DNA of 14,895 bases, taken from assembly GCA_003096255.1 (NCBI GenBank), contig PIXS01000086.1, forward strand, positions 1-14,895, written 5' to 3'. The position numbers and the translations under genes are program-made. The DNA is from Candidatus Bathyarchaeum sp. GTDB lineage: Archaea > Thermoproteota > Bathyarchaeia > Bathyarchaeales > Bathyarchaeaceae. Position 1 is the stretch's first letter; each line of letters opens with the position of its first letter. Of the stretch, positions 1-5,904 are shown one piece after another. The notes below the pieces were generated by a model. The model saw nothing but the letters and a program-made list of their open reading frames with translations. It did not search any database and was not told where the DNA came from.

Positions 1-420
1 CTCTGGGACGCCATCCTCATCAAAGACAACCATCTTGAAACCCTGAAAAGTGAGGGAACAGCAGATTACATCGAAACTGCAATAGCCAAAGCTTCAGTCT
101 TCACCTATAAGGTTGGTTTCATAGAAATTGAGGTAACATCCCACGAAGAGGCTATCCGGGCAACCAAGAAATTCAAAGCCCTACATCTGAAGATTCCTTG
201 TGTTGTGATGCTTGACAACATGACACCTAAGGCGATAGAGGAGACCATTGAGACTCTTCGTGAAAACAACCTCTATGATCACGTTCTTTTGGAGGCATCA
301 GGCAAGATAACGCCAGAAAACATACAAGAATATGCCAGAACTGGAATCGACGTTGTGTCCTTGGGTTACCTAACCCACTCTGCGAAAGTGTTAGACTTGA
401 GCTTGGAGATGACCCTTTGA
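1..420 (+). CDS. nadC: Nicotinate-nucleotide (quinolinate) pyrophosphorylase, C-terminal part
   Basis: This is the 3' part of the gene; the reading frame is open at the window edge and only the last 139 residues are seen, against about 280 for the family. NadC converts quinolinate and PRPP to nicotinate mononucleotide, CO2 and pyrophosphate in de novo NAD synthesis. The visible part carries the family's TIM-barrel motifs in order: ILIKDNH near the left edge, IEIEV followed by a helix, VVMLDNM, LLEASGKI (usually LEASGGI) and DVVSLGYLTHS close to the C terminus. It ends in TGA at 418-420, overlapping the TTG start of nadB by four bases, so the two are translationally coupled. The quinolinate synthase gene nadA may lie upstream, outside the window. 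Identification is firm; only the 5' end is missing. Confidence 0.95.
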   Translation, partial: LWDAILIKDNHLETLKSEGTADYIETAIAKASVFTYKVGFIEIEVTSHEEAIRATKKFKALHLKIPCVVMLDNMTPKAIEETIETLRENNLYDHVLLEASGKITPENIQEYARTGIDVVSLGYLTHSAKVLDLSLEMTL

Positions 421-1979
421 AAACGGATTTCCTTGTTGTCGGAAGTGGGATAGCTGGACTAAATTTTGCCCTAAAAGCCGCCAAGTACGGGAAAGTGACG
501 ATTGTAACGAAAAAGGAAATTATGGAATCAAACACTAACCGCGCCCAGGGCGGAATCGCGGCAGTAACCCGAAAAGATGATTCTGTTCAATTACACATAG
601 AAGACACATTGAAGGTTGGCTCTGGCTTATCCAATAAGCGAATGGTGAAAATACTTGCAGAACAAGGACCAGAAGCCATCCGAAACCTGCTTTCTTTTGG
701 TGTAGCCTTTGACGAAGAGAAAGATGGGCTTCATTTAACTACAGAAGGCGGTCACAGCATCGCGCGGGTGCTGCATTCTGGCGATTCAACTGGAAAAGAA
801 ATAGAGCAAGCCATGACTGAAAGTGTTCGCGAAAACCCGAGCATTGAAGTTTTTGAGGACTGCTTCGCCATCGACCTTATCCTAGAAGGCAGAGAATGTG
901 TTGGAGCAAAGATACTGGACATTAAGAAAAGGAAAGTTTGTTGCGTCTTTGCTCGGGCAACCATTTTAGCTGCAGGCGGGGTCGGTTACATTTACCAGAA
1001 TACGTCGAATCCAGAAATTGCGACTGGTGACGGAATAGCTATAGCTTTCAGGGCTGGCGCTAGACTTGAGGACATGGAGTTTGTGCAGTTTCATCCCACC
1101 ACACTAAACAAGGCGGGGGCTCCACACTTTTTGATTTCAGAGGCTCTTCGTGGTGAAGGTGCAATTCTTGTGAACGATATGGGCGCAAGATTTATGCTGG
1201 AAATCGATGCGATGGGTGAGCTTGCTCCAAGGGACATCATAGCCCGAACCATCTTTAATGAACTAAAACACGGCTCTGTTTACTTGGATATTCGACATAA
1301 AGGCAGAAGCTTCATTTTGGAACGTTTTCCGATGATTCACGAAGAGTGCCTAAAGTATGACATAGACATCACCGAAGAGTTGATTCCAGTTTCTCCTGCT
1401 GCCCACTACATCTGTGGAGGGATCAAAACAAACGAATACGGAGAAACCTCAATTCCCAATCTCTTAGCCTTCGGCGAATGCACCTGCACTGGAGTCCACG
1501 GCGCAAACAGGCTAGCAAGCAATTCATTGCTGGAGTCTGTGGTTTTTTCGTCTTTAGGTGCAAAAAAAGCGGAAAAATATCTGAAGAACAAGCTTTCCGC
1601 CCCGCCACAAAAAAAGGAACTCAGGTTCTTTGACATAGAACCTAACGAACTGAACTATCTCAAAGCAGAACTAAGAAAGTCATTATGGGATTACGTGGGG
1701 ATAATCCGCAACGAGAAACAGATGAGCTTGATGCTTAACAAGCTGGCCCGCCTAAAGGCAAGGTTAGCTGTTATTGGCAGAAACGGAGTAAACACACGGT
1801 TTCTTGAACTAAAAAACATGGTAACCGTAGCCCACCTCATAACAACAGCTGCCTTCACCCGAAATGAAAGCAGAGGAACCCACTACCGCAAGGACTACCC
1901 TGCCACAGACGACAAAAACTGGCTAAAACACATCGACCTCGCACAAAAAAACGACGAACTTCACATATCCATCTGCTAG
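417..1979 (+). CDS. nadB: L-aspartate oxidase
   Basis: This flavoenzyme oxidises L-aspartate to iminoaspartate, which NadA condenses with dihydroxyacetone phosphate to quinolinate. The 520-residue protein has an N-terminal FAD-binding GSGIAGLNFA loop (about residues 9-18) and NTNRAQGGIAA, which resembles the flavin loop of the succinate dehydrogenase/fumarate reductase flavoprotein family. It also has GGHSIARVLHSGD, LAAGGVGYIY, EFVQFHPTTL, EALRGEGAILVN and HYICGG (His330). GVHGANRLASNSLLES follows, then a C-terminal helical domain ending near RGTHYRKDYP. Length matches the family (about 540 in E. coli). The start is TTG, preceded by GGAGATGA at 405-412 inside nadC, with a 4-base stop/start overlap. 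The pairing with nadC supports aspartate oxidase over the related succinate dehydrogenase flavoprotein. Confidence 0.95.
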   Translation: MKTDFLVVGSGIAGLNFALKAAKYGKVTIVTKKEIMESNTNRAQGGIAAVTRKDDSVQLHIEDTLKVGSGLSNKRMVKILAEQGPEAIRNLLSFGVAFDEEKDGLHLTTEGGHSIARVLHSGDSTGKEIEQAMTESVRENPSIEVFEDCFAIDLILEGRECVGAKILDIKKRKVCCVFARATILAAGGVGYIYQNTSNPEIATGDGIAIAFRAGARLEDMEFVQFHPTTLNKAGAPHFLISEALRGEGAILVNDMGARFMLEIDAMGELAPRDIIARTIFNELKHGSVYLDIRHKGRSFILERFPMIHEECLKYDIDITEELIPVSPAAHYICGGIKTNEYGETSIPNLLAFGECTCTGVHGANRLASNSLLESVVFSSLGAKKAEKYLKNKLSAPPQKKELRFFDIEPNELNYLKAELRKSLWDYVGIIRNEKQMSLMLNKLARLKARLAVIGRNGVNTRFLELKNMVTVAHLITTAAFTRNESRGTHYRKDYPATDDKNWLKHIDLAQKNDELHISIC

Positions 1980-2004
1980 GGGCACCCTTCTAGGTTTTCT
2001 GGGC

Positions 2005-2020
2005 GAAAGCGCTTTTAAGC
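2005..2020 (+). promoter_or_regulatory. Archaeal BRE/TATA promoter of the tRNA-Ser gene
   Basis: A purine-rich BRE-like stretch (GAAAGC, 2005-2010) is followed by an A/T box TTTTAAGC (2013-2020). The box centre lies about 31 bases before the mature tRNA 5' end, so initiation a few bases upstream of the tRNA is expected at the usual archaeal spacing. No other TATA-like element is obvious between nadB and the tRNA. Confidence 0.6.
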
Positions 2021-2047
2021 CACAACAAACTCTACCCTTCTTTAGTT

Positions 2048-2133
2048 GCCGGGGTGACAGAGCGGTAATGTGCCGGTCTCGAAAACCGGTGGTGCCATGC
2101 GCCACAAGGGTTCAAATCCCTTCCCCGGCGCCA
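2048..2133 (+). tRNA. tRNA-Ser (anticodon CGA)
   Basis: The full cloverleaf can be folded by eye. The acceptor stem GCCGGGG (2048-2054) pairs with CCCCGGC (2123-2129), followed by discriminator G and a genome-encoded CCA (2131-2133). The anticodon stem CCGGT/ACCGG (2073-2077, 2085-2089) encloses loop CTCGAAA with anticodon CGA at 2080-2082, which reads UCG. A long class II variable arm forms a 6-base-pair stem TGGTGC/GCGCCA around loop CAT (2090-2104). The T arm is AAGGG-TTCAAAT-CCCTT (2106-2122). The long variable arm and the G discriminator both fit serine. No intron is seen. The 3' end is only 11 bases from the stop codon of the convergent nob1 gene. Confidence 0.97.
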
Positions 2134-2144
2134 CTTCATCCCTG

Positions 2145-2660
2145 TTATAGTCGGGTTTTTTTCTTTGGCTTTCGTTTAAGTTCGGTTCCGCAGACTTCGC
2201 AGGCGTTGAATTTGTAGTCTGGGGGATATTTGCGGTAGCATCCGGGACAGTATAGTATCCATTTGAAGCGATGTTTTATTCCGAAGGTCATTAAGGACGT
2301 GAACTCGATGCCGATTTTGTTGGCCACATTCTGTATCGAGTAATCGTCCGTGACAATCAGTGGCGTTAATCCTGTGCTTTTCAGCTCCAAGGCCAGAGCC
2401 AGCACCTGCAAATCCGCCTCAGAGAGGTAGCGCATGTCCCCAACCTTTTTGGAAGCATCCTTGACCTCGTCAAGAGCTGAGTTTTTCGGACTCTTGATTG
2501 TAAGTTTGCCGCTTTCTACTGCAGCATTGAATCGCATCACATTCATGGAGTCTGCAATTAGTTCGTTTTTTACCTCTGGAACCGTGTACTGTTCTTCGGG
2601 GATTGTGAGGGGGTCGAATCCTGCAATGAATGCTGATGTGTCGAGGACAATTACTTTCAT
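2145..2660 (-). CDS. nob1: Ribosome maturation endonuclease Nob1 (PIN domain plus zinc ribbon)
   Basis: Nob1 cleaves pre-16S rRNA at the mature 3' end late in small-subunit assembly. The 171-residue protein begins with a PIN nuclease domain: VLDTSAFI with Asp7, PEVKNEL with Glu33, LSEADLQVLALA with Asp83, and VTDDYSIQNVA with Asp105/Asp106, the acidic metal-binding set of PIN enzymes. A C-terminal zinc ribbon follows (Cys138/Cys141 and Cys154/Cys157) and then a basic tail. The domain order and length are those of archaeal Nob1 and set it apart from VapC toxins, which lack the ribbon and are paired with an antitoxin; none is present here. The gene stands alone, divergent from aIF5A and convergent with tRNA-Ser. 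A weak GGCGG lies about 11 bases before the ATG. Confidence 0.93.
   Translation of the reverse strand: MKVIVLDTSAFIAGFDPLTIPEEQYTVPEVKNELIADSMNVMRFNAAVESGKLTIKSPKNSALDEVKDASKKVGDMRYLSEADLQVLALALELKSTGLTPLIVTDDYSIQNVANKIGIEFTSLMTFGIKHRFKWILYCPGCYRKYPPDYKFNACEVCGTELKRKPKKKTRL
2156..2162 (+). terminator. T-run terminator for tRNA-Ser, inside the end of nob1
   Basis: A run of seven T preceded by GGG lies 22 bases after the tRNA CCA. Oligo-T on the sense strand is the usual archaeal termination signal. On the opposite strand the same bases encode the lysine-rich tail of Nob1, so the signal is embedded in a coding region. Termination here is inferred. Confidence 0.45.
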
Positions 2661-2806
2661 GTGATTGATTTCCGCCTTCTTTTGGGTTTACGTCCAGAAT
2701 ATGAGAGAGGTGAAACTGGCTATTTTACGTTACTTGCTGCTCTTGTTGTTTGGGGCGATTTTATGCGATAGATTATTAACAGAGAAATGCGTGAAATTCT
2801 TCTAAC

Positions 2807-2812
2807 AGGAGA
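2807..2812 (+). promoter_or_regulatory. Ribosome binding site deciding the aIF5A start
   Basis: AGGAGA lies 9 bases before the ATG at 2822. A nearer ATG at 2817 is out of frame with the protein, so the site supports 2822. A TATA-like stretch (GATTTTATGC, about 2757-2766) lies further upstream and could drive transcription. Confidence 0.6.
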
Positions 2813-2821
2813 ACAGATGAC

Positions 2822-3214
2822 ATGAGCAAACCTTCAGATGTAGGCGCCCTGAAAGTCGGCAGCTACATAATCATTGACGATGAACCATGCAAAATAGTAA
2901 GCTATACTAAATCGAAACCAGGAAAACATGGCGCCGCAAAAGCCCGCATCGTGGCCATAAGCGTCTTCACTGAAGCCAAAAAAACAATCGTGAAGCCTGT
3001 AAGCGCGCAGGTTGACGTTCCCCTTATCGACAAAAAAGTTGGACAAGTTATCGCCTTGTTGCCCTCAGTCGTTCAGTTGATGGACTTAGAAACCTACGAA
3101 ATGAGTGAAGCACCTTACCCAGAGGATGAAGACCTGAAAAACAAGTTGGAGTCAGGTGTTGAAGTCGAGTTTTGGACTATTCTGGGCAGAACAAGAATAA
3201 CCCGAACAAAATAA
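2822..3214 (+). CDS. eif5A: Translation initiation factor aIF5A (hypusine-containing)
   Basis: Archaeal counterpart of eIF5A and bacterial EF-P, which helps the ribosome through difficult peptide bonds such as proline runs. The 130-residue protein has an N-terminal SH3-like domain with the hypusine loop SKPGKHGAAKARI; Lys35 is the residue expected to be modified. A C-terminal OB-fold follows, ending in VEFWTILGRTRITR. Length is typical. The next gene downstream is deoxyhypusine synthase, the enzyme that modifies this protein, which strengthens both calls. The two are separated by 81 bases containing a TATA-like box, so they may be transcribed separately. Confidence 0.97.
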   Translation: MSKPSDVGALKVGSYIIIDDEPCKIVSYTKSKPGKHGAAKARIVAISVFTEAKKTIVKPVSAQVDVPLIDKKVGQVIALLPSVVQLMDLETYEMSEAPYPEDEDLKNKLESGVEVEFWTILGRTRITRTK

Positions 3215-3236
3215 TCCTCCCCTTTTCTGTGACTAC

Positions 3237-3246
3237 CTTTTTAAAA
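3237..3246 (+). promoter_or_regulatory. TATA box upstream of deoxyhypusine synthase
   Basis: CTTTTTAAAA sits about 55 bases before the TTG start. At normal archaeal spacing transcription would begin near 3268, leaving a leader of about 28 bases that contains GGCGAG as a possible ribosome binding site. Confidence 0.5.
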
Positions 3247-3295
3247 CGTTAGCCGCAAACCTTACTCGTATTAGTCGATACTGTGGCGAGAAGAT

Positions 3296-4231
3296 TTGAA
3301 GCGCGTAAAACACATTCAACTGAAAAGCGGCTTAACTGTAGGCGCCCTAGTTTCTGAAATGAACCAGTGCGGAGTTCTTGGCGCCGGAAACATCGGCAAA
3401 GCAGCCGAAATCGTAAAAGAAATGTTCAGCGACAAAGACTACACCGTCTTCTTGACTCTTGCCGGTCCCTTGGTTCCTGGGGGAATGAGGCAAATCATCA
3501 GAGACCTCATAGACCAAGGATACGTGCATGCCATCGTGACAACTGGAGCCAACATGGTACATGACATGGTGGAGTCCCTTGGTCACCGTCACTGGATAGG
3601 CACCTTTCTTGCTGAAGACGAGGAGTTAAAGGACCAAGATATTGGGCGAATAGGCGACATCTACATTGGACAGGACGCCTTCAAGGGCCTAGAAGAGTGG
3701 ATATACAAAATCTTGGAAAGTATACCTGAAGAGAAACGGGAACGCATATCCACCACTGAACTTCTTTTTGAAATAGGCAAAAGAATCTCTGACCCCCAAT
3801 CTATCCTTGCTACTGCAGCAAAGAAGGGAGTTCCAATCATAAGCCCGGGCTTCGTGGATTCCATAGCTGGCTTCCACCTGTGGATGTTTGGGCAAGACAA
3901 GAAACTGAGGCTAGATCCCCTCCTTGACACCCATAAGCTTGTGGACATCGTTTACGAAGCCAAAAAATCGGGAATGATAATCCTTGGCGGAGGCTGGCCC
4001 AAGCATTATGCTCTATTTGCCAACACCTTCCGAGACGGTGTTGATCGTGCAATTCAGATTACCATGGATCGTCCAGAGCCTGGTGGCTTGAGTGGGGCTA
4101 CTTTGAAGGAGGCAATCAGCTGGGGAAAGGTGAAGCCTGAAGGAAAAGAAGTAACCGTCATCTGCGACGTAACAATAGCCTTCCCGTTGATTATAGCTTC
4201 AGCCTTGGAAGGCGTCGGAAAACCTCAATAG
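3296..4231 (+). CDS. dys: Deoxyhypusine synthase
   Basis: NAD-dependent enzyme that transfers the aminobutyl group of spermidine to the target lysine of aIF5A. The 311-residue protein shows family motifs: GAGNIGKAAEIV near the N terminus, LAGPLVPGGMRQI, IVTTGANMVHDM, VPIISPGFVDS, and the active-site segment ILGGGWPKHYAL with Lys236 at the position of the enzyme-intermediate lysine. It continues with DRAIQITMDRPEPGGLSGA and EAISWGKV. Length fits archaeal enzymes. The start is TTG at 3296; upstream in this frame the only codons before a TAG at 3272 are poor starts. The substrate gene aIF5A lies directly upstream. A box C/D sRNA begins about 20 bases after the stop and could be co-transcribed and processed. 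Confidence 0.95.
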   Translation: MKRVKHIQLKSGLTVGALVSEMNQCGVLGAGNIGKAAEIVKEMFSDKDYTVFLTLAGPLVPGGMRQIIRDLIDQGYVHAIVTTGANMVHDMVESLGHRHWIGTFLAEDEELKDQDIGRIGDIYIGQDAFKGLEEWIYKILESIPEEKRERISTTELLFEIGKRISDPQSILATAAKKGVPIISPGFVDSIAGFHLWMFGQDKKLRLDPLLDTHKLVDIVYEAKKSGMIILGGGWPKHYALFANTFRDGVDRAIQITMDRPEPGGLSGATLKEAISWGKVKPEGKEVTVICDVTIAFPLIIASALEGVGKPQ

Positions 4232-4249
4232 AGTAGTCAAAGAAAGTTT

Positions 4250-4318
4250 AGTTGAAGCCGATGATGTGAGAAGAGCCGTTAGATTTATGACGAAACGAGC
4301 AGTGCTGAGGCTTCAAAC
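4250..4318 (+). ncRNA. Box C/D guide sRNA (2'-O-methylation guide)
   Basis: Read by eye; no name known. An 8-base-pair terminal stem TTGAAGCC/GGCTTCAA (4252-4259, 4309-4316), extendable by two pairs past a bulged A, closes on box C ATGATGT (4261-4267) and box D CTGA (4305-4308). The junction makes a canonical kink-turn: 3-base bulge G-A-U (4260-4262), sheared G4263:A4308 and A4264:G4307, U4265:U4306, then G4266-C4305. Inside, a C' box ATGACGA (4287-4293) and a degenerate D' TAGA (4280-4283) keep the tandem G:A pairs. The two guides are 12 bases (4268-4279) and 11 bases (4294-4304), the near-symmetric spacing of archaeal C/D sRNAs. It lies between deoxyhypusine synthase and the hsp20 terminus and is followed by a T-run. 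Expression is not shown by sequence alone. Confidence 0.82.
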
Positions 4319-4328
4319 TGTTACTTGA

Positions 4329-4334
4329 TTTTTT
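4329..4334 (+). terminator. T-run terminator after deoxyhypusine synthase and the sRNA
   Basis: Six T in a row lie 12 bases past the closing stem of the C/D sRNA, the expected place for an archaeal oligo-T stop of a plus-strand transcript. The convergent hsp20 gene ends at 4341. Confidence 0.5.
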
Positions 4335-4340
4335 AGGTTT

Positions 4341-4778
4341 CTAACTCTCTTTTCGTGGGAACCGCACCTCAAGCACGCCCCCCGTAAAGGAGATTTTCAT
4401 CTTCTCAGAATCAAAAGCTACCTGTATGCTGTCTTGGCAACGTAGAGCTGAGAATTCGCCTTGCCTATAACCGATGCCTAAATCCGCGAACCGTACTTTC
4501 TTCTTCATTTTGGCTGTAATCTGGATGATGTTTTCTTCTAATGCCTCAACTTTTACGGTTTCAGGTTCGGTGTTTGGCATGTCTGCTGTAACAATAACTT
4601 CTCTGGATGTTACAAAAACGTTGGATAGAGCCTGAAGACAACACGTTTCTGTGTTCCAGCTGGGACCCTCAGGGAACGCAGATTCCAATAGTTCGTCTGC
4701 CAAAGCATCAAACACTTCCACGTATACGCCCATTATATCAAAGATTGAACATTTTTGTGGCTTCTCCGGCATTCCCAT
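4341..4778 (-). CDS. Small heat-shock protein (Hsp20/alpha-crystallin family)
   Basis: ATP-independent holdase chaperone of the sHSP family. The 145-residue protein has a variable N-terminal arm of about 50 residues and an alpha-crystallin domain (about 52-140). The domain opens with VFVTSREVIVTADMP, continues with ETVKVEALEENIIQITA, and closes on the family's hallmark GVLEVRFPR (GxLxV/I at 134-138). The C-terminal extension is very short and lacks a clear IxI/V motif, which may affect oligomer assembly. The gene starts 6 bases after the PAC2 stop codon, so the two form one unit. AGGGGA lies only 2 bases before the first ATG but 8 bases before the in-frame ATG of codon 3 (4772), which may be the real start. 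Confidence 0.85.
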   Translation of the reverse strand: MGMPEKPQKCSIFDIMGVYVEVFDALADELLESAFPEGPSWNTETCCLQALSNVFVTSREVIVTADMPNTEPETVKVEALEENIIQITAKMKKKVRFADLGIGYRQGEFSALRCQDSIQVAFDSEKMKISFTGGVLEVRFPRKES

Positions 4779-4784
4779 TTTCCC

Positions 4785-5534
4785 CTAAACATAAAGTGGG
4801 AGGTCATATTCCTGAGCTTTCTTCATGCGACTCATTTCCTGCTGAGTACGCTTCATTATGTCCCTTGCCTTCAATCGGATTTCTTCGCCCTTTTCAAGAA
4901 GCTTGGAAACATCAACCTTGACGTCAGAAATCTTTGATAACGCCTTCAATGCAATAGCTGCCGCTTGTGGGTCAGGATAGTTATAGAACGATTGTGCCAA
5001 AATTGCTATGGCTGGAACATTGTTGTTGATGCTGTAGCGCATGCTAAGGGCTTGAGGACCAACCATGTAGCCCTCATTCATGACATCTACCCCGTTTTTG
5101 GTTAACATGTCAAGGAGTTCTTGGTTGGAAGCGGCGCCAAAAGCTTTAGGCTCTGTGATTGCCTGCCTGTTTTCTACTGGAATTCCGCCCATTGACACAA
5201 CTCTTCTAATTTTCTTGGCTTGCCCCCAATCCACAATTTCCCGTACCACCGTATACACTGCTGGAGCTGGAACCGCTAACTCCGAAATCACTGCAATCAG
5301 GTTTTTGTTGCCGTAGAACCGGAGAGGTGCCCGGGGCAGTCCCTGATGCAAAACAACTACGGGAGGAAGAAGGTCTGAATCCATGTACGCTATCTCTTCT
5401 AGGTTAAGTTCAGATATCATGTAGGATGTTGCTATGAGGCCTACGAGACCCACGTCAGGGAGCCCAACAATCATCGTAGCCTCAGAAGGTATAGTCTGCT
5501 TTTCCACAATTTTAACTGACTCTGACAATAACAT
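4785..5534 (-). CDS. PAC2-family protein, proteasome assembly chaperone (PbaA/PbaB type)
   Basis: The 249-residue protein has the PAC2 fold signature: an N-terminal MIVGLPDVGLVGLIATSYMI (about 21-40) and then blocks ending in VVSMGGIPV and ALSMRYSINNNVPAIAILA. A helical, probably coiled-coil C-terminal part (about 205-243) follows. It ends in Leu-Tyr-Val, a hydrophobic-Tyr-any (HbYX) tail of the kind that proteasome activators and archaeal PbaA/PbaB use to dock in pockets of the 20S alpha ring. That supports a proteasome-linked role; the exact PbaA or PbaB identity cannot be told. It is the first gene of a minus-strand pair with hsp20. GGGGG lies 2 bases before the ATG; an in-frame TTG at codon 3 has better spacing and may be used. 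Confidence 0.85.
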   Translation of the reverse strand: MLLSESVKIVEKQTIPSEATMIVGLPDVGLVGLIATSYMISELNLEEIAYMDSDLLPPVVVLHQGLPRAPLRFYGNKNLIAVISELAVPAPAVYTVVREIVDWGQAKKIRRVVSMGGIPVENRQAITEPKAFGAASNQELLDMLTKNGVDVMNEGYMVGPQALSMRYSINNNVPAIAILAQSFYNYPDPQAAAIALKALSKISDVKVDVSKLLEKGEEIRLKARDIMKRTQQEMSRMKKAQEYDLPLYV

Positions 5535-5562
5535 TCCCCCTGTTAGATACCTCTAAAGACGA

Positions 5563-5577
5563 GTTTAAGCCTTTTCA
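5563..5577 (-). promoter_or_regulatory. BRE/TATA promoter of the PAC2-hsp20 unit
   Basis: Read on the minus strand, GAAAAG (BRE-like) is followed by GCTTAAAC (5563-5570). Initiation would fall near 5541, giving a very short leader that still contains the GGGGG ribosome binding site. Confidence 0.5.
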
Positions 5578-5669
5578 TAAGCCTTGAAATGAGGAACCGC
5601 AACAATAGCCTGCCAGTTACTTGATGACATTCACACTTCTGTGCCTGTTGCTCACACGTTCTTTCCGCA

Positions 5670-5685
5670 TATTAGGAGCCTAATA
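5670..5685. repeat. Palindrome, 7-base arms with 2-base centre
   Basis: TATTAGG-AG-CCTAATA is perfectly symmetric apart from the two central bases. It lies well upstream of both flanking promoters. It could be a binding site for a dimeric regulator or a small hairpin; no T-run follows, so a terminator is less likely. Confidence 0.5.
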
Positions 5686-5730
5686 GCAGTACATTGTTGA
5701 AAACAGTATTTTTTCAGAAAAACTACAGCA

Positions 5731-5855
5731 CAGCACACATTCGGTTCTCCCCTTTCACACAAACATTAGTAAACCCGCCATAGGGCTGTTGAGACCTGTT
5801 TTTACTGCGAAATTCTACACAAAACCTCCTTAATTATTGGAAAAAAGGTGTGCTG
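5731..5855. repeat. Inverted repeat CAGCACAC/GTGTGCTG spanning 125 bases
   Basis: The arms (5731-5738 and 5848-5855) are perfectly complementary over 8 bases and enclose 109 bases. The right arm ends 14 bases before the srp54 TATA box. It could close a structured RNA or be chance; I could not fold a convincing interior. Confidence 0.3.
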
Positions 5856-5868
5856 CAAGCTAAATACC

Positions 5869-5876
5869 TATAAAAG
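5869..5876 (+). promoter_or_regulatory. TATA box of srp54
   Basis: TATAAAAG is the clearest TATA box in the window. Its centre lies about 32 bases before the preferred ATG, so the leader would be very short, just covering or cutting into the GGGAG ribosome binding site at 5895-5899. Confidence 0.6.
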
Positions 5877-5904
5877 GCGAACCTACTTTTAAGTGGGAGA
5901 AATC

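Larger units (their letters stand above)
5578..5868. other. Divergent intergenic region without a recognisable gene
   Basis: Between the PAC2 and srp54 promoters lie about 290 A/T-rich bases. I see no reading frame with a start, ribosome binding site and reasonable length on either strand, and no tRNA. The region holds a 16-base palindrome at 5670-5685 and an 8-base inverted repeat at 5731-5738/5848-5855. The nearby SRP54 gene prompted a search for the SRP RNA, but no GNAR-loop S-domain signature is visible. Confidence 0.5.

Noticed and set aside
2145..2660. VapC-type toxin
   Set aside because: The PIN domain is joined to a C-terminal zinc ribbon as in Nob1, and there is no antitoxin gene beside it.
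5621..5700. TGATGA in the divergent region as a second C/D sRNA
   Set aside because: No CTGA follows within a suitable distance and no closing stem can be formed.
5578..5868. SRP (7S) RNA gene next to srp54
   Set aside because: The stretch is A/T-rich and lacks the conserved S-domain loop and long G/C-rich helices expected of archaeal SRP RNA.
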